From positions 1 to 64,000 of the forward strand of contig NZ_LKEU01000033.1 of NCBI RefSeq assembly GCF_001766835.1: 64,000 bases of DNA, written 5' to 3'. Made by a program: the position numbers and the translations under genes. Positions 32,788 to 43,593 of this stretch are shown here, one piece after another. The first letter of the stretch is position 1; each line of letters starts with the position of its first letter. This DNA comes from Acetobacterium wieringae (GTDB lineage Bacteria > Bacillota > Clostridia > Eubacteriales > Eubacteriaceae). The notes beneath the pieces are model-generated. The model did not search any database and was not told the DNA's origin. It saw nothing but the letters and a program-made list of their open reading frames with translations.

Positions 32788-34224
32788 CTAAGCCAGATGT
32801 TTGGCAACGACCGCTCGAATAATTTCGTTGGCAACCTGGGCATTGGCTTTTCCTTTGGTGGCCTTCATCACCTGTCCGGTTAAAAAGCCGTACGCCTTTT
32901 CGTTACCAGCCCCGATATCTTCGACCGATTTGGGATTATCCGCAACAATTTTTTCAATGATGGCTTCCAGCTCGCCGGTATCACTCATCTGTGCCAGTCC
33001 CTGTTCTTTGACGATATCTCCAGCATTTTTACCGGAAATAAACATTTCTTTTAAAACTTCTTTACCGCTGGTTCCGCTGATGACCTTATCCTTAACCAGT
33101 TTCAAAAGTTCCACCAGTTGCGCCGGAGTAATGGTGATAGTTTCCATGCTTTGTTCATTTTCTTTTAAAAGCGGCGGAATTTCCACCATCATCCAGTTGG
33201 AAATCTGTTTGGGTTCGTTATATAGCGCCACTGCTTCTTCAAAGAAGCGGGCGGTGACCCCAGTAGTCGTCAATACCCCGGCATCGTATTCCGGCAGTTT
33301 GTATTCATCTACATAACGCTTCTTTTTAGCTTCTGGCAATTCCGGCAGTTCACTTTTAATTTTTTCGATATATGACGGTTCCAGCACAATCGGTACCAGA
33401 TCCGGTTCCGGAAAATAGCGATAATCGTGGGCTTCTTCCTTGCTTCGAAGCGATGAGGAAACCCCTTTGGCATCATCCCATTTACGGGTTTCCTGAATGA
33501 TTTCTCGACCTTTTTTAAGTTCGATGATCTGGCGTTTGCTTTCATATTGAACCGCTCGAATCAACGCCCGGAAAGAGTTCAGATTTTTCATTTCGGTTCG
33601 GGTTCCCAACACTTCGGAGCCTTTTTCCCGAATTGACAAATTCACGTCAAAACGCATCGAGCCCTGTTCCATCTTACAGTCAGAAACGCCGGTATATTCC
33701 AGAATATTCCGAACCTTTTCGGCAAAGGCCCGGGCTTCCTCGGCACTGCGCAAATCCGGCTCGGTGACGATCTCAATCAGTGGGACGCCACAGCGATTGA
33801 CATCCAACAGGGTTCCATCGGCCGATTCGTGCAGCAGCTTACCGGCATCTTCTTCGATATGGATGCGGGTAATGCCGATATCTTTTTTAACCCCGTCTAC
33901 CTCAATGCCGACTGCACCACCGGTACAGATCGGTAAATCAAATTGCGAGGTTTGATAGGCTTTGGGCAAATCCGGATAGAAATAGTTTTTTCGGTCCATC
34001 TTGCTGAAATGAGCAATTTCGCAATTAAGCGCCAGACCGGCCCGGGTCGCATATTCGACCACTTTTTCATTGAGTACCGGCAAGACGCCCGGCATCCCCA
34101 AACACACCGGACAGGTATGGGTATTTTCATCCTGGCCAAACTCGGTTGGACACGAACAGAATATCTTTGTTTTTGTGCCCAACTCCACATGGATTTCCAT
34201 TCCAATGACAATTTCATATTCCAT
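32788..34224 (-). CDS. gatB: Asp-tRNA(Asn)/Glu-tRNA(Gln) amidotransferase subunit B
   Basis: A 478-residue GatB. The N-terminal EIVIGMEIHVELGTKTKIFC and the zinc-binding Cys set in FCSCPTEFG...HTCPVCLGMPG are clear, with the kinase-like core and a C-terminal GatB/Yqey tail domain. GatB phosphorylates the mischarged aminoacyl-tRNA before amidation. GGAGGTC ahead of the ATG lies inside the end of gatA. Confidence 0.97.
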   Translation of the reverse strand: MEYEIVIGMEIHVELGTKTKIFCSCPTEFGQDENTHTCPVCLGMPGVLPVLNEKVVEYATRAGLALNCEIAHFSKMDRKNYFYPDLPKAYQTSQFDLPICTGGAVGIEVDGVKKDIGITRIHIEEDAGKLLHESADGTLLDVNRCGVPLIEIVTEPDLRSAEEARAFAEKVRNILEYTGVSDCKMEQGSMRFDVNLSIREKGSEVLGTRTEMKNLNSFRALIRAVQYESKRQIIELKKGREIIQETRKWDDAKGVSSSLRSKEEAHDYRYFPEPDLVPIVLEPSYIEKIKSELPELPEAKKKRYVDEYKLPEYDAGVLTTTGVTARFFEEAVALYNEPKQISNWMMVEIPPLLKENEQSMETITITPAQLVELLKLVKDKVISGTSGKEVLKEMFISGKNAGDIVKEQGLAQMSDTGELEAIIEKIVADNPKSVEDIGAGNEKAYGFLTGQVMKATKGKANAQVANEIIRAVVAKHLA

Positions 34225-34227
34225 GAT

Positions 34228-35700
34228 TTAGACCTCCGTTCCCAATGGTGCTTTTAAATTCGTCAGACCGGATTCCTGCTCAAAGGCCCATGCGGCTTTT
34301 AACAGCGTCTCTTCGCTTAAAATCGGCCCCAACAGCTGCATCCCAATCGGCATCCCGTTATTGTCCAGGCCACAGGGAATTGAAACCCCGGGAATCCCGG
34401 CAATATTAACCGGTACGGTGTAAATATCGGTCAGATACATCTCCAATGGGTTGCTGGTTTTTTCGCCAATCCCAAAGGCCGTGGTCGGAGCAGTTGGCGT
34501 CAGCAATACATCACAGCCGCCAAAGACCTGATCAAAGTCGGCTTTGATGATGGTTCGCACCTGCATAGCTTTTTTATAATAGGCATCATAATAACCAGAA
34601 CTGAGGGCATAGGTACCCAGCATGATCCGACGTTTTACCTCATCACCAAAGCCCTGGCTTCGGGTTTTTTTGTAAAGATCAACCAAATCGCTGTATTCTT
34701 CGGCCCGGAAACCATAACGGATACCGTCATAACGAGCCAGGTTGGAGCTGGCTTCAGCCGAGGAAATCATATAGTAGGCGGACAAGGCATAGTCCAGATG
34801 CTGAAAAGACACATCGACAATTTCGGCCCCCAGGGTTTTATAGATGGCAATGGCCTCTTCCAGACTTTTGCGGACTTCCGGTTGCAGACCTTCGCCGAAA
34901 AATTCTTTGGCCACGCCAATTTTTAGCCCCTTAACCCCTTGTTTGAGGTTTTGGGTATAATCGATTTTTCCCAGATTGAGAGAGGTGGAATCCTTGGCAT
35001 CATGACCAACAATGGCGTTCAGCACCAGAGCGCAGTCTTCGACATCCTTGGTGAACGGTCCAATCTGATCCAGTGATGAGGCAAAGGCTACCAAACCATA
35101 ACGGGAGACCAGACCATAGGTTGGTTTCATCCCCACTACTCCGCAAAAAGCTGCCGGCTGACGGATCGATCCACCGGTGTCTGATCCCAATGTGTAAAAG
35201 GCTGTGTCGGCTGCCACGGCAACGGCTGATCCGCCGCTGGAACCGCCAGGCACCTTGTTTAAATCCCAGGGATTACGGGTCTTTTTGTAAGCTGAGTTTT
35301 CGGTGGAAGAACCCATGGCAAACTCATCCATATTGGTTTTTCCAAGCAAAATCCCCCCCGCTTCGCTAAGCCGGTCGTAAACCTCGGCATTATAAGGCGG
35401 ATTGAAGTTATACAGCATTTTTGACGCACAGGTAGTTAAGATCCCTTTGGTGCACATATTGTCTTTGAGTCCGTAAGGAATCCCTTCCAGCGGGGTTCTT
35501 TGGGCTCGCACGGACAGCTCGGCATCCAACCCCCGAGCCATTTCCAATGCTACTTCGGTCTGGAGACTGAGATAGGCATCAGTGCTTTTTTCAACGGCGT
35601 TAATGCGGTTAACCACCGCCTGGGTTACCTCCGTAACCGTCACTTCTTTTTTATCCAGAAGGTCATTTATTTCATGTATGGTTTTTTGATATAATTCCAT
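34228..35700 (-). CDS. gatA: Asp-tRNA(Asn)/Glu-tRNA(Gln) amidotransferase subunit A
   Basis: A 490-residue amidase-signature protein. The Ser-cisSer-Lys triad is visible: Lys in PYGLKDNMC, and the Ser residues in [13 protein letters not shown] and [14 protein letters not shown]. It produces ammonia from glutamine for GatB. AATAGGAGGCAATA precedes the ATG. Confidence 0.97.
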   Translation of the reverse strand: MELYQKTIHEINDLLDKKEVTVTEVTQAVVNRINAVEKSTDAYLSLQTEVALEMARGLDAELSVRAQRTPLEGIPYGLKDNMCTKGILTTCASKMLYNFNPPYNAEVYDRLSEAGGILLGKTNMDEFAMGSSTENSAYKKTRNPWDLNKVPGGSSGGSAVAVAADTAFYTLGSDTGGSIRQPAAFCGVVGMKPTYGLVSRYGLVAFASSLDQIGPFTKDVEDCALVLNAIVGHDAKDSTSLNLGKIDYTQNLKQGVKGLKIGVAKEFFGEGLQPEVRKSLEEAIAIYKTLGAEIVDVSFQHLDYALSAYYMISSAEASSNLARYDGIRYGFRAEEYSDLVDLYKKTRSQGFGDEVKRRIMLGTYALSSGYYDAYYKKAMQVRTIIKADFDQVFGGCDVLLTPTAPTTAFGIGEKTSNPLEMYLTDIYTVPVNIAGIPGVSIPCGLDNNGMPIGMQLLGPILSEETLLKAAWAFEQESGLTNLKAPLGTEV

Positions 35701-35709
35701 TATTGCCTC

Positions 35710-35997
35710 CTATTCCATAACCCGGGGAACCTTAAAGCACCCGGCTTCGCTTTCCGGCGCATTGGCCAACGCATCTTCATTGCTCAGACAGGACTTGATT
35801 TCGTCCTCCCGAAACACATTCTGGACGGCCAACACATGTTCAGTGGCTTTAATTTGGGATGTGTCGAGTCCGCTGAGGGTTTCGGCATAATCCAGCACGG
35901 CTCCCAGTTGGTCGGCCAGAGCGGTCACTTCATCCTCGGAAAATTCCAAACGGGCAAGATTGGCCACGTAGGTGACATCTTCTCGTATTAAACTCAT
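35710..35997 (-). CDS. gatC: Asp-tRNA(Asn)/Glu-tRNA(Gln) amidotransferase subunit C
   Basis: A 95-residue GatC with the family motif VANLARLEFSEDEV and a C-terminal FKVPRVME tail that wraps GatA and GatB. The ATG at 35997 has AGGATAAGAACT upstream; an extended start at 36048 lacks support. First gene of gatCAB. Confidence 0.95.
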   Translation of the reverse strand: MSLIREDVTYVANLARLEFSEDEVTALADQLGAVLDYAETLSGLDTSQIKATEHVLAVQNVFREDEIKSCLSNEDALANAPESEAGCFKVPRVME

Positions 35998-36066
35998 AGT
36001 TCTTATCCTTTCTTTGCTGCTGACTTTCGATCTTATTCTTTTGGTCACTGTTTACGCACTTTATTT

Positions 36067-36095
36067 ACTATAAATGCACTGATTTGCTATGTTAA
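36067..36095 (-). promoter_or_regulatory. Promoter of gatCAB
   Basis: Minus strand TTAACA (36090-36095), a 17-base spacer and TATAGT (36067-36072). Confidence 0.7.
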
Positions 36096-36135
36096 CAGCC
36101 AAAGCTGTCAGTCTGATTCTAAAAATCACCCTTCA

Positions 36136-38136
<2,001 letters not shown>

Positions 38137-38157
38137 CTATCCTTAACTGCTTATTAA

Positions 38158-40365
38158 CTATGCTTTTTCCACAAAGGTCGGATCCATTTTTTTGATCCCG
38201 ACCCCCGGAAAGGCTACCGAAATCATGTTGCTTTTTACCTCAACCACAGTGCCAATGCCAAATTTTTTATGCTTAACCTTATCGGTCAGTCCAAAATTAT
38301 TTTCTGAGGGGCTGTTGTTCAGGTTAACGGCATTGGCATTATTTCTGCGAATCGCCACCTTCGACTGGGTCACCCGTTCGGAAAAGGTCTTATTTTTCTT
38401 CATTTCAATGTCAATCTCCGGCTTGCGCTCGTAACGCTGTTTATTCTCCACACACACCGCATCCGGCATTTCTTTTAAAAACCGGGACGGGGTTTGCAAT
38501 TGACGGCGACCATAGAGGGTTCTTTCGGCGGCCCAGGAAATATAGAGCCGTTTCATGGCCCGGGTAATACCCACATAACAGATGCGCCGTTCTTCTTCAA
38601 TATCCTCCGGGGAATCCATCGCTCGACCATGGGGAAAAATCCCCTCTTCGAGGCCGGGGATAAAGACAATCGGAAATTCCAGACCCTTGGCGTTATGCAA
38701 AGTCATCAGCAACACCTTGCCCTGATCGCCATCGTATTTATCGGTTTCTGACGATAAGGCCACCGTTTCCAGATAGGCGCTGAGGCTTTGGTCATCACTG
38801 TTTTTCTCAAAGTCGGTGGCTGAGGAGACCAGTTCCTGAAGATTTTCCAGTCGACTTTCACCCTTATCCATTTTTCCGGTTTCCAGCATTTCCAGATAAC
38901 CGGTTTTTTCAATCACTGCTGCGATCAGCTCACTTAAGCTGGCCGTCTCCTGGATCGCTGCCAGTTCTTTCATCAGTTCACTGAAGGCCCGAACCTTATT
39001 TTTGACACTGGGGCTCAGCTCTGGAATTTCTTCAACGTGATGGAAGGCCTGCATCAGGCTGAAGCTTTTAAAATTGGCATATTCGGCAATCTTTTCAATG
39101 GTTGCCGAACCGATCCCCCGCTTCGGCACATTGACAATCCGCATAAAGCCCATATTGTCTTTGGGATTGCTAAGGACATTTAAATAAGCAATAATGTCCT
39201 TGATTTCGGTTCGGGAGTAGAATCCGGTTCCGCCGATTAGCTGATAGGGTAGACCGGCCCGCATCAGGGCTTCTTCAAACAGCCGGGACTGGGCATTGGT
39301 TCGATAAAGGATGGCAAAATCGCCATAGATACCCTGGCCTTTATTGATCGTGTCATTAATCTCATCCACAATAAACCGGGCTTCATCATAACCCTGGTTA
39401 AAAGAGGCAATCATAATTTTTTCATCGCCGTCATTATTGGTCCACAGCGCCTTTTCCTTGCGACCGGTGTTTCTGGCGATGACACTGTTGGCACAATCCA
39501 GGATGGTTTGGGTGGAGCGGTAGTTTTCTTCCAGTTTAACTACCCGGGCACTGGCATAGTCTTTTTCAAAGTCCAGAATATTATTGATATCTGCGCCCCG
39601 CCAGCCATAAATACTCTGGTCATCATCGCCGCAGACGCAAATATTTTTATATTTGGCGGCCAGCATATTGACCAACTCGTATTGGCTGTGATTGGTATCC
39701 TGATATTCATCAACCATGATGTATTTAAAGCGATTCTGGTATTGTTCCAGAATTTCGGGAAAGCCTTTAAATAATACCAGGGTATTGTAGATCAGATCAT
39801 CAAAGTCCATCGCATTGTTGGCTTTGAGGCTTTCCTGGTAGCGTTTATAATAAACAGCAACCTTTTCTTTTCTGAAATCTCCAGAATTTTCTTTCAAATA
39901 GGCGTCAGGACTGACAAAATTATTCTTGGCAGTGGAGATTTCACCACTTAAAAACTGATTGGTAAAATATTTGTCGTTGAGACCCAATTCTTTAATCAGG
40001 CTCTTGTACAATCGTTTCTGATCGTCCATATCATAAATAACAAAATTATCATCATAACCCAGCCATTGGGCATGACTTCGCATGATCCGGGCGCACATGG
40101 CATGGAAGGTCGACATCCAGATCCGTTTACTGTCCTCTATATTCATTTTGGCAATCCGTTCCCGCATTTCACCGGCGGCTTTATTGGTAAAGGTGATCGC
40201 CAGAATCTGCGACGGCCATGCCTGTCCGGTTTCAATAATGTGGGCAATGCGATGGATAATGGTTCGTGTTTTTCCCGATCCGGCCCCAGCCAGTATTAAT
40301 AGCGGCCCATCGATGGTTTCTGCTGCTTCTCTCTGTCGAGCGTTTAACCCGTCTAATAAACTCAT
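38158..40365 (-). CDS. pcrA: ATP-dependent DNA helicase PcrA (UvrD/Rep family)
   Basis: A 735-residue superfamily 1A helicase: motif I LAGAGSGKTRTIIHRIA, motif II YIMVDEYQDTNHSQY, motif III GDDDQSIYGWRGAD, motif V/VI LMTLHNAKGLEFP and EEERRICYVGITRAM. The C-terminal 60 residues form the PcrA-type domain ending in HKKFGIGTVVEV. TTTAGGAGAATAC precedes the ATG. The pcrA-ligA pair is conserved in Firmicutes. Confidence 0.97.
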   Translation of the reverse strand: MSLLDGLNARQREAAETIDGPLLILAGAGSGKTRTIIHRIAHIIETGQAWPSQILAITFTNKAAGEMRERIAKMNIEDSKRIWMSTFHAMCARIMRSHAQWLGYDDNFVIYDMDDQKRLYKSLIKELGLNDKYFTNQFLSGEISTAKNNFVSPDAYLKENSGDFRKEKVAVYYKRYQESLKANNAMDFDDLIYNTLVLFKGFPEILEQYQNRFKYIMVDEYQDTNHSQYELVNMLAAKYKNICVCGDDDQSIYGWRGADINNILDFEKDYASARVVKLEENYRSTQTILDCANSVIARNTGRKEKALWTNNDGDEKIMIASFNQGYDEARFIVDEINDTINKGQGIYGDFAILYRTNAQSRLFEEALMRAGLPYQLIGGTGFYSRTEIKDIIAYLNVLSNPKDNMGFMRIVNVPKRGIGSATIEKIAEYANFKSFSLMQAFHHVEEIPELSPSVKNKVRAFSELMKELAAIQETASLSELIAAVIEKTGYLEMLETGKMDKGESRLENLQELVSSATDFEKNSDDQSLSAYLETVALSSETDKYDGDQGKVLLMTLHNAKGLEFPIVFIPGLEEGIFPHGRAMDSPEDIEEERRICYVGITRAMKRLYISWAAERTLYGRRQLQTPSRFLKEMPDAVCVENKQRYERKPEIDIEMKKNKTFSERVTQSKVAIRRNNANAVNLNNSPSENNFGLTDKVKHKKFGIGTVVEVKSNMISVAFPGVGIKKMDPTFVEKA

Positions 40366-40462
40366 GTATTCTCCTAAATATTTATTTCACCGGTAGGTAA
40401 GAAAGCTCTGCTGCCTTGGTTGGGCCTTAACAAGTTTTCCAATTACCGCATTTGTTTCCTTA

Positions 40463-41602
40463 TTAAAATTTCTTTTCCCCATAATAAATGCTGGTAAGGA
40501 CCTTATCCATTTGTTCAGCATCCATCTTCACGGGATTCCGCTGAGTGGAGCCCAGCAGTGAATTTTTCAATAACTCCTCGTAGTGAGCTTTAAAGTGTTC
40601 TTCCGGGATTCCCGCGGCCTGAAGCGAATCAGGGATACCAAAGCTTTGATTTAGCGCTTTGATTTCGTCAATGATGTTTTTGCCGATTAACCGGGATAAC
40701 TTCTCCAGATCCTCAGCTACCTGGCGATCCCGCTGATTATATTCCAACACAAAGGGCAGGGCAATGGCATTGAGGAGCCCGTGACTGGTTCCAAAACGGC
40801 CCCCAAAGGCATGGGCAATCCCATGATCCATTCCCAATCCGGCATTCTGAAAAGCAAACCCGGCCAGACAGGAAAAATTATGGACATGCTGGCGGCTTTC
40901 GATGTCCCCATTTTCAAAAGACGGACGCAGGTGCCCAAGCAGCCCCTCCACCGCCCCTCTGGCCATGATTTTGGTAAAGTCATCGGCATTCTTATTAATA
41001 TAGGCTTCCAGACCATGGGTCAGGGCATCCATCCCGGATTCCACCATCACACTGTTCGGCATTGACAGTGCCAGCTCCCCATCCAGAATCGCCAGATCGG
41101 GAATAAAGGCCTTGGTCTTTAGCCCGATTTTGATATTCTCTTCCGGGAAGGTAATCACCGCTGCCCGGGTGACTTCCGAGGCCGTCCCCGAGGTCGTGGG
41201 GATGGCGACCAGTTTAATCCGCTCCCGTTTTTCCGGTGCCTGGCCATTTTTGATTGCCTCAATCGTTAATCCCGGGTATTCGCACATCAGCGTCATCACC
41301 TTGGCCGCATCCATAACCGATCCGCCACCAATGGCAATGACCACATCCGGATCGAAATCTTTCATCTTAATCAAGCCAGCTTCCACATCAGAAACACTAG
41401 GATTCGCTCCGATCCCACTCAGGATATCATAAGCCTTAGCGCTCTCTTTTAAAAGGCCTTCGGCCCGTTTGATTGTTCCATTTCTGAACAAGGCAGACTT
41501 TCCGGTTACTAAAAAGAACCGCTGTCCATCGATCTTTTTTATGGCATCCAGTGTTCCTGGCCCGGTGATAATCTCATCGCCGCAAAATTTTAAACTGCTC
41601 AT
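40463..41602 (-). CDS. Iron-containing alcohol dehydrogenase
   Basis: A 379-residue group III alcohol dehydrogenase. The NAD(P) motif GGGSVMDAAKVM and the metal-site motifs MDALTHGLEAY and GMDHGIAHAFGGRFGTSHG are clear. It probably interconverts an alcohol and aldehyde; substrate and cofactor preference cannot be set from sequence. Its ATG overlaps the stop of a histidine kinase (ATGA), so it is translated as part of the upstream four-gene operon, an unusual link of enzyme and sensor. Confidence 0.93.
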   Translation of the reverse strand: MSSLKFCGDEIITGPGTLDAIKKIDGQRFFLVTGKSALFRNGTIKRAEGLLKESAKAYDILSGIGANPSVSDVEAGLIKMKDFDPDVVIAIGGGSVMDAAKVMTLMCEYPGLTIEAIKNGQAPEKRERIKLVAIPTTSGTASEVTRAAVITFPEENIKIGLKTKAFIPDLAILDGELALSMPNSVMVESGMDALTHGLEAYINKNADDFTKIMARGAVEGLLGHLRPSFENGDIESRQHVHNFSCLAGFAFQNAGLGMDHGIAHAFGGRFGTSHGLLNAIALPFVLEYNQRDRQVAEDLEKLSRLIGKNIIDEIKALNQSFGIPDSLQAAGIPEEHFKAHYEELLKNSLLGSTQRNPVKMDAEQMDKVLTSIYYGEKKF

Positions 41603-42912
41603 TTTTTCTCTACCCCCTTATCAAAATTCAAAATAATCCTGGTTCCTTTTTTTTCTTCACTTTCGATTATCATGCCAGCATGGTGCTCGTCCACAATCCA
41701 ATTGGCAATCGATAACCCCAGACCGGTGCCCCCCTCCGTTCGGGAACGGGCTTTGTCGACCCGATAAAACCGTTGGGTTACTTTGCTGATCTCGTCTTTG
41801 GGAATCCCGATCCCCTGATCAATAACTTCCACCGCAACGCCCTGGAGGGTCTGCTTTCCGATGATCCGAATAATGGTATTTTCACCGCTGTATTTGATGG
41901 CATTATCCAACAAAATCACCAGCAACTGGGTAATCTGTTTTTCATCCCCGGTGATAATCAGATCATCCTCCAGCTTATTGATCAAAGCAATTCCCTTTTT
42001 CCCGGCTATGGGCGCCATTTTTTCGCAAACCACCTTGATTGCATAAGTTAAATCCACCGGCTCCTGCTGTACCACCATGTCCCCGGAATCGGCCCGGGCC
42101 AGAAACATCAAATCTTCTACGATGTGCTGCATCCACTGGATTTCATCATAGGCGTTATTGATCCAGGTCAGCTGGCTTTCCACACTTTCATCGGTGCTGG
42201 CCTTAACCACTTCCAGATTTGTCTGAATCACCGCAATTGGGGTCCGCAGCTCATGGGAAGCATCCGCTAAAAATTCCTGCTGTCGTTCAACACTCTTTTT
42301 TATCGGAATCAGGGATCGGCCAGACAAAAAATAACCACCTAAAAAGGATAGTGATGCCCCAATCAGGATTGTAAATCCCACCATTTCCTGAGCATTTCCC
42401 AATAGCGACCGTTCCGATGCCATATTTTTCATCGCCTGAACAATTTTTAATTCGCCATTTTTATTGACTACCGCATAGGTGCAAATTTTATAGTCTTTGT
42501 CACCCTGTTTATAATTGCTGATCAGATATTTTTCTTTGTTACCAGCAAAATAATGTTTCGATATCTCCACCAGTTTGGCCTCTTCAAGCGGCAGCGAATA
42601 AGACTGATCCAGAACGCCAAACTGTTGGTCAAAAATTACATAAGCGATATTATTCTGGACGAGACTGCGGGTATATTCAAAATAACCCTGCTTTTCTTCC
42701 TCGGTAACTGCTTCTCCTGCTTCCTGCCGTTCCAGATATTCAATTTCATTGGCCAGTTGGGAACAATATATTTTAAGATTGTTATTGACATTTGTCTCCA
42801 CATCCATACTCAAAACGACATACAGAAAAATGGAAATAAATAATAGGAGTCCGATCAGGACTCCTGTATTCATCAGGGTAAGGTTGATCCGAAGCTTGTT
42901 AAGACTTAACAT
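41599..42912 (-). CDS. Sensor histidine kinase
   Basis: A 437-residue kinase. Two membrane helices (about residues 13-33 and 170-195) enclose an extracytoplasmic sensor of about 130 residues. HisKA is QEFLADASHELRTPIAVIQTN; HATPase motifs are ILLDNAIKYS and GGTGLGLSIANWIV. The start lies 14 bases inside the regulator gene with AAGGAG very close, so a slightly different start cannot be excluded. It is followed with overlap by the alcohol dehydrogenase gene. Confidence 0.9.
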   Translation of the reverse strand: MLSLNKLRINLTLMNTGVLIGLLLFISIFLYVVLSMDVETNVNNNLKIYCSQLANEIEYLERQEAGEAVTEEEKQGYFEYTRSLVQNNIAYVIFDQQFGVLDQSYSLPLEEAKLVEISKHYFAGNKEKYLISNYKQGDKDYKICTYAVVNKNGELKIVQAMKNMASERSLLGNAQEMVGFTILIGASLSFLGGYFLSGRSLIPIKKSVERQQEFLADASHELRTPIAVIQTNLEVVKASTDESVESQLTWINNAYDEIQWMQHIVEDLMFLARADSGDMVVQQEPVDLTYAIKVVCEKMAPIAGKKGIALINKLEDDLIITGDEKQITQLLVILLDNAIKYSGENTIIRIIGKQTLQGVAVEVIDQGIGIPKDEISKVTQRFYRVDKARSRTEGGTGLGLSIANWIVDEHHAGMIIESEEKKGTRIILNFDKGVEKK

Positions 42913-43582
42913 TCTCCTTCTCCTTTAAAACATAACCCAAGCCCCGAATGGTTTTGATATAAGCCTTAGAGTTATCCAGCTTTTTTCGCAGATAGTGGAC
43001 ATAAATCTCCACACTGTTTTCCATCGCCATGCTCTCAATTCCCCAGATTCGGTCCAGAATCTGCTCTTTGGAGATGGTCATGCCGGGATTTCGGATAAAC
43101 ATTTCCAGTAATTGGGCTTCCTTGGCAGTGAGTCGGTTTAAGACTTCATCGACATACAGTTCCCCGGAATTAATGTTCAGCGAAATATTTGAAAAGTGGA
43201 TCACATTGTCCTGATAAACCTCCCAGGGTCGTCGGCCCAAAGCCCTTACCCGGGCAATTAACTCTTCCGTAACGAAGGGTTTAACCAGGTAATCATCGGC
43301 GCCCATATTCAGTCCATTCACCTTATCCTTGGTATCGTCTTTAGCGGTCAATAAAAGAATCGGAACATTTTTGCCCGCCTCCCGGATCGAACGCAAAATT
43401 TCCAGACCGGTCATTCCCGGCAGCATAATATCCAGAATAATCACATCATAGACATCGTTCTCGCTGAGCAGCTTCCCTTCAATCCCATCATTGACAACAT
43501 CAACCAGGATTTTGTTTTTCTCAAATATCTTTCCTAATGCCGCCGCCAGAGGTTTTTCATCCTCAACTAAAAGAACTCGCAT
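42899..43582 (-). CDS. OmpR-family response regulator
   Basis: A 227-residue regulator. The receiver starts MRVLLVEDEKPLAAAL, with the phospho-Asp in DVIILDIMLPGMTG and the Lys in DDYLVKPFVTEE; the C-terminal winged helix has IYVHYLRKKLDN. TATAAGGAGAAAAATC follows the stop of the upstream unknown gene by a few bases, so the genes are cotranscribed. Confidence 0.94.
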   Translation of the reverse strand: MRVLLVEDEKPLAAALGKIFEKNKILVDVVNDGIEGKLLSENDVYDVIILDIMLPGMTGLEILRSIREAGKNVPILLLTAKDDTKDKVNGLNMGADDYLVKPFVTEELIARVRALGRRPWEVYQDNVIHFSNISLNINSGELYVDEVLNRLTAKEAQLLEMFIRNPGMTISKEQILDRIWGIESMAMENSVEIYVHYLRKKLDNSKAYIKTIRGLGYVLKEKENVKS

Positions 43583-43593
43583 GATTTTTCTCC